64,000 nucleotides of DNA, taken from contig NC_091134.1 in NCBI RefSeq assembly GCF_041381155.1, forward strand, positions 10,944,755-11,008,754. Direction: 5' to 3'. Every line of letters begins with the position of its first letter. The stretch's first letter is position 1. The position numbers and the translations under genes were made by a program. The DNA comes from Argopecten irradians. Its lineage: Eukaryota; Mollusca; Bivalvia; Pectinida; Pectinidae. Below are positions 61,466-64,000 of this stretch, one piece after another. Below the pieces are notes generated by a model that ran no database searches, was not told the origin of the DNA, and was given only the letters and a program-made list of their open reading frames with translations.

Positions 61466-61630
61466 TGTGTCGTAGGTTCGTTTGAAGCACTGTAACATTG
61501 GTTCGGTGTACCATTTTTGTAACTGCTTGTGTGAAGTAATATTGAGTAATAAATATGGCGGACCACTGAACTGTTGTTGTTTGATGTGTAGGAACACAAT
61601 ACGTCCACACTGACAGTAGAACACGAAACA
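61466..61630 (+). repeat. 3' LTR of the Steamer-like element
   Basis: Same sequence as 56575-56739 by eye. Preceded by the purine tract and followed by AATAT, the second half of the target duplication. The left edge is accurate to one base. Confidence 0.92.
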
Positions 61631-61741
61631 AATATGATGAAAATCAGTCACTGGTTGGGAAATCTCTGTTTATATTTTTTGTTATTGATGATGATGATAA
61701 TAATGCTGTGGATATCGCCACCGTAAGGAATGTTACAGCTT

Positions 61742-63620
61742 TCATTGATTCTGTAAAACCGATGGAGGATTTGAATCCTTTATCAGCAAATTCGGCCAAT
61801 CCATCGCGTTAAGTTTCATGGCTTCCTTATTTGGAATTTGCTTCGGTTCAGTAATTTCATGTCGGTTACCTTTTCTCCAAACAGCTATAGGCGCGATCCA
61901 CTGACGGACACGTCTCGTCTGGGCCTGAGAATCGTCTAAGTCCCTGTCTATTTCTTCTATTTTCAAAACTGTAACATCAGCTTCCATTCCAGGGGACAGA
62001 GAACCCAAATCACTTCCCCTTCCGATAGCATTGGCTGTGTTCACTGTCACGGCGGCAATGACGTCATAAAGAGGCATGCCGAGATGTAAAAGTTTCGTCA
62101 TCACGCGCGGCAAATCGTAAACCGGACCATCGAGATTTCCAGAATGAAGGTCAGTTCCTATGATATCTGGCCAAAAAGATTTTTTAGCGCACATTTCTGC
62201 AACCGTCCAGCTAAATGAACCCTGACCGTGTCCTAGCTCAAACAGCACTCCTCTTTTCCGTGCTTCGATGACGTCATTAAGTATATCGCCTGTTTCCGGG
62301 TCGATAATGGTACTAGGAAATCCGTGGTACGTGTGGGTATATATATCACCAGGCGCCATGTCGCGTGGGCAACAGAGGCGTCTGTCACCTGCAGATCAAA
62401 GAGAGATGCTGGTAAGATAATTTCCGGCATTTAGGATTGATACGCGAGACTGAAGTAATTAGTCATGACAGATATATTTACCCTTCTAGGTACACAGTAC
62501 TGTTTATAGAACATGGTAAAATGTCAAGTTTTAAGCACGAATTCCAGAAAATAAAATAAAAATCAATTTACAACGTATTAATGATTAAAATAAAGCTTCT
62601 CAAACAGCAATGTGACATGAGAAAATGTTTCTTGTCAGCTTGATTCGATAGAATGAAAGGACATATCATGTACCTAATTTAAGGACTATTTAAAGTAGAC
62701 TTTGTTGTATTATTTACCTGCCGAGCCCTGTGTAGGTATTGATGATAATGTGTGATGAATCATCGTTGGCACCCTGCATTGTCTGCCCACCTCCATCGCC
62801 CGTCTATAATTCAAAGGTTTCATCATTAATAACTAATAAACTTAGTAAATAATGGAAAGGGACACCTTCTGTAAATGACAACTTGTAAAATACACATTAA
62901 CTATCTTGAAGAAATCAGAATAAGCTGCTTGATTTTAATATCGGTATGACTGCTGCTGAAGCAACTTATCTTCTCTGGCTGTATTTACATTTTTTCTGTA
63001 CAATATCGTTGGGTCCTTTTATTTTATTTTTCGTTAATGTCTTAATGTTGTTGTTGTTGTTTTTTGTTGTTTTTTGTTGTTTTTGTTGTAGTTGTAGTAG
63101 TAGTTGTTGTTGTTGTTGTTTTTGTTGTTGTTTTTTGTTGTTGTTGTTGTAGTTGTAGTTGTTGTAGTTGTTGTTGTTGTTGTTTTTGTTGTTGTTGTTG
63201 TTGTTTTTGTTGTTGTTGTTAATGTTGTAGTTGTTGTTGTAGTTGTTGTTGTTGTAGTTGATGTTGTAGTTGTTGTTGTTATTGTTGTTGTTATTGTTGT
63301 TGTTGTTGTTGTTATTGTTGTTGTTGTTACTGTTGTTGTTGTTGTTGTGGTGATGGTTGTTGTTGTTGTAGTTGTAGTTGTTGTGGTGGTGGTTGTTGTT
63401 GTTGTAGTTATAGTTGTTGTTGTAGTTGTTGTTGTAGTTGTTGTTGTTGTTGTTGTAGTTGTTGTTGCTGTTGTTGTGGTTGTTGTTTTTGTTGTAGTTG
63501 TTGTTGTAGTTGTTGTTGTGGTGGTGGTGGTTGTTATTGTTGTTGTTGTTGTTGTGGTGGTGGTGGTGGTTGTTGTTGTTGTAGTTGTAGTTGTTGTTGT
63601 TGTTGTAGTTGTTGTTGTAG

Positions 63621-63678
<58 letters not shown>

Positions 63679-63740
63679 AGTTGCAGTTGTTGTTGTTGTT
63701 GTTGTTGTTGTAGTTGTTGTTGTAGTTGTAGTTGTAGTAG

Positions 63741-63788
<48 letters not shown>

Positions 63789-63845
63789 GTGTAGTTGTTG
63801 TTGTTGTAGTTGTTGTTGTTGTTGTAGTTGTAGTTGTTGTTGTAG

Positions 63846-63876
<31 letters not shown>

Positions 63877-63878
63877 AG

Positions 63879-63949
<71 letters not shown>

Positions 63950-64000
63950 GCTGCTTACCTATACACCTCCTGCTCGTTTTCCCCTTGGTTGGTTATACTT
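61742..64000 (-). CDS. Metal-dependent amidohydrolase/deacetylase-like protein, 3' part
   Basis: Minus-strand exons, 5' to 3': 64000-63959 (continues beyond the window), 62803-62718 and 62388-61742 (stop TGA at 61744-61742). Junctions AG|A and G|GT keep frame. About 258 C-terminal residues are encoded. Features of the amidohydrolase (dihydroorotase-like TIM barrel) superfamily: MIHHT on a strand end, GDIYTHTYHG, VLFELGHGQGSFSW, IGTDLHSGN (the Asp expected to act near the metals), MTKLLHLGMPLYDVIAAVTVN with NAIG, and a closing SPGMEADVTVLKI typical of the barrel's small beta domain. It most resembles bacterial amidohydrolase/deacetylase family enzymes of uncertain substrate. The 5' exons lie off the right edge. 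The LTR element lies 111 bp past the stop, so the native 3' UTR is probably interrupted. Confidence 0.85.
63040..63950 (+). repeat. GTT-rich microsatellite (~0.9 kb)
   Basis: Almost uninterrupted trinucleotide array of TTG/GTT with interspersed GTA, GTG and TTTTG variants. On the minus strand it is AAC-rich. It fills most of the intron between the two upstream amidohydrolase exons and ends only about 8 bases from the splice donor of the exon at 63959-64000. Short open frames here are artefacts of the repeat. Confidence 0.97.

Larger units (their letters stand above)
56575..61630 (+). mobile_element. Ty3/gypsy LTR retrotransposon, Steamer-like (Mag-type)
   Basis: A 5.06-kb element bounded by two ~165-bp LTRs that look identical, with the 5-bp direct repeat AATAT on both sides (56570-56574, 61631-61635). 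A primer-binding site starting TGGTGTCAG follows the first LTR, and a polypurine tract (AAAGAAAGGGGGA) precedes the second. Parts in order: gag-like region from about 56963 with a CCHC zinc knuckle near 57740-57780; aspartic protease (DSGSS) near 57980; reverse transcriptase from about 58400; RNase H near 59310-59660; integrase with zinc-binding N-terminus from about 59960 and catalytic core near 60150-60480. Gag and pol lie in a single continuous arrangement, as in the bivalve element Steamer, which has similar size, short LTRs and 5-bp duplications. Nearly whole, with about one break in its coding part; the matching LTRs imply a recent insertion. Clade placement is by recall. Confidence 0.93.

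Noticed and set aside
62946-63152. 68-codon open frame rich in Phe, Leu and Cys
   Set aside because: Produced by the GTT/TTG microsatellite.

Overview
This is animal nuclear DNA: AT-rich, with interrupted genes using GT-AG introns, tRNA-derived SINEs, many short inverted-repeat (MITE-like) elements and a Steamer-like Ty3/gypsy LTR retrotransposon. Together with a CFAP107-type ciliary gene this points to a mollusc, most likely a bivalve; that assignment is inference.

Layout. 631-2844 (minus): a three-exon gene for a ciliary microtubule-associated protein resembling CFAP107 (C1orf158); its first intron holds a DNA transposon remnant with a SINE inside it. 2845-9240: no gene seen; mostly repeats, including two inverted ~510-bp arms and a smaller inverted-repeat element. 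9241-53208 (plus): seven calmodulin-like EF-hand genes in tandem, all in the same orientation and all with the same five-exon plan, in which coding exon 1 is only the ATG. I call them A to G. 53209-56574: MITEs and other repeats. 56575-61630: an LTR retrotransposon with matching LTRs and a 5-bp target duplication. 61742 to the right edge (minus): the 3' exons of a metal-dependent amidohydrolase/deacetylase-like gene, with a ~0.9-kb GTT-rich microsatellite in one intron.

The calmodulin-like cluster is the main content. The copies keep calmodulin's intron positions (after ATG, near codon 11, inside the EF2 loop, at the last residue of the EF4 loop) but differ in calcium-binding competence. B and G have four canonical loops. 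A has lost loop 2, C has lost loop 3 and has weak loops 1 and 4, D has Asp instead of Glu at position 12 of loops 1 and 2, E has a weak loop 1 and a Gln-rich C-terminal tail, and F has lost loop 2 and shortened the EF3-EF4 linker. The sequence suggests a family of calcium sensors with graded affinities and possibly different partners, made by local duplication. Introns and spacers carry MITEs, minisatellites (a ~40-copy 25-bp array in the last intron of E) and fragments of a LINE. Coding coordinates were assembled by hand from splice signals, reading-frame continuity and calmodulin homology; no transcript evidence was available.
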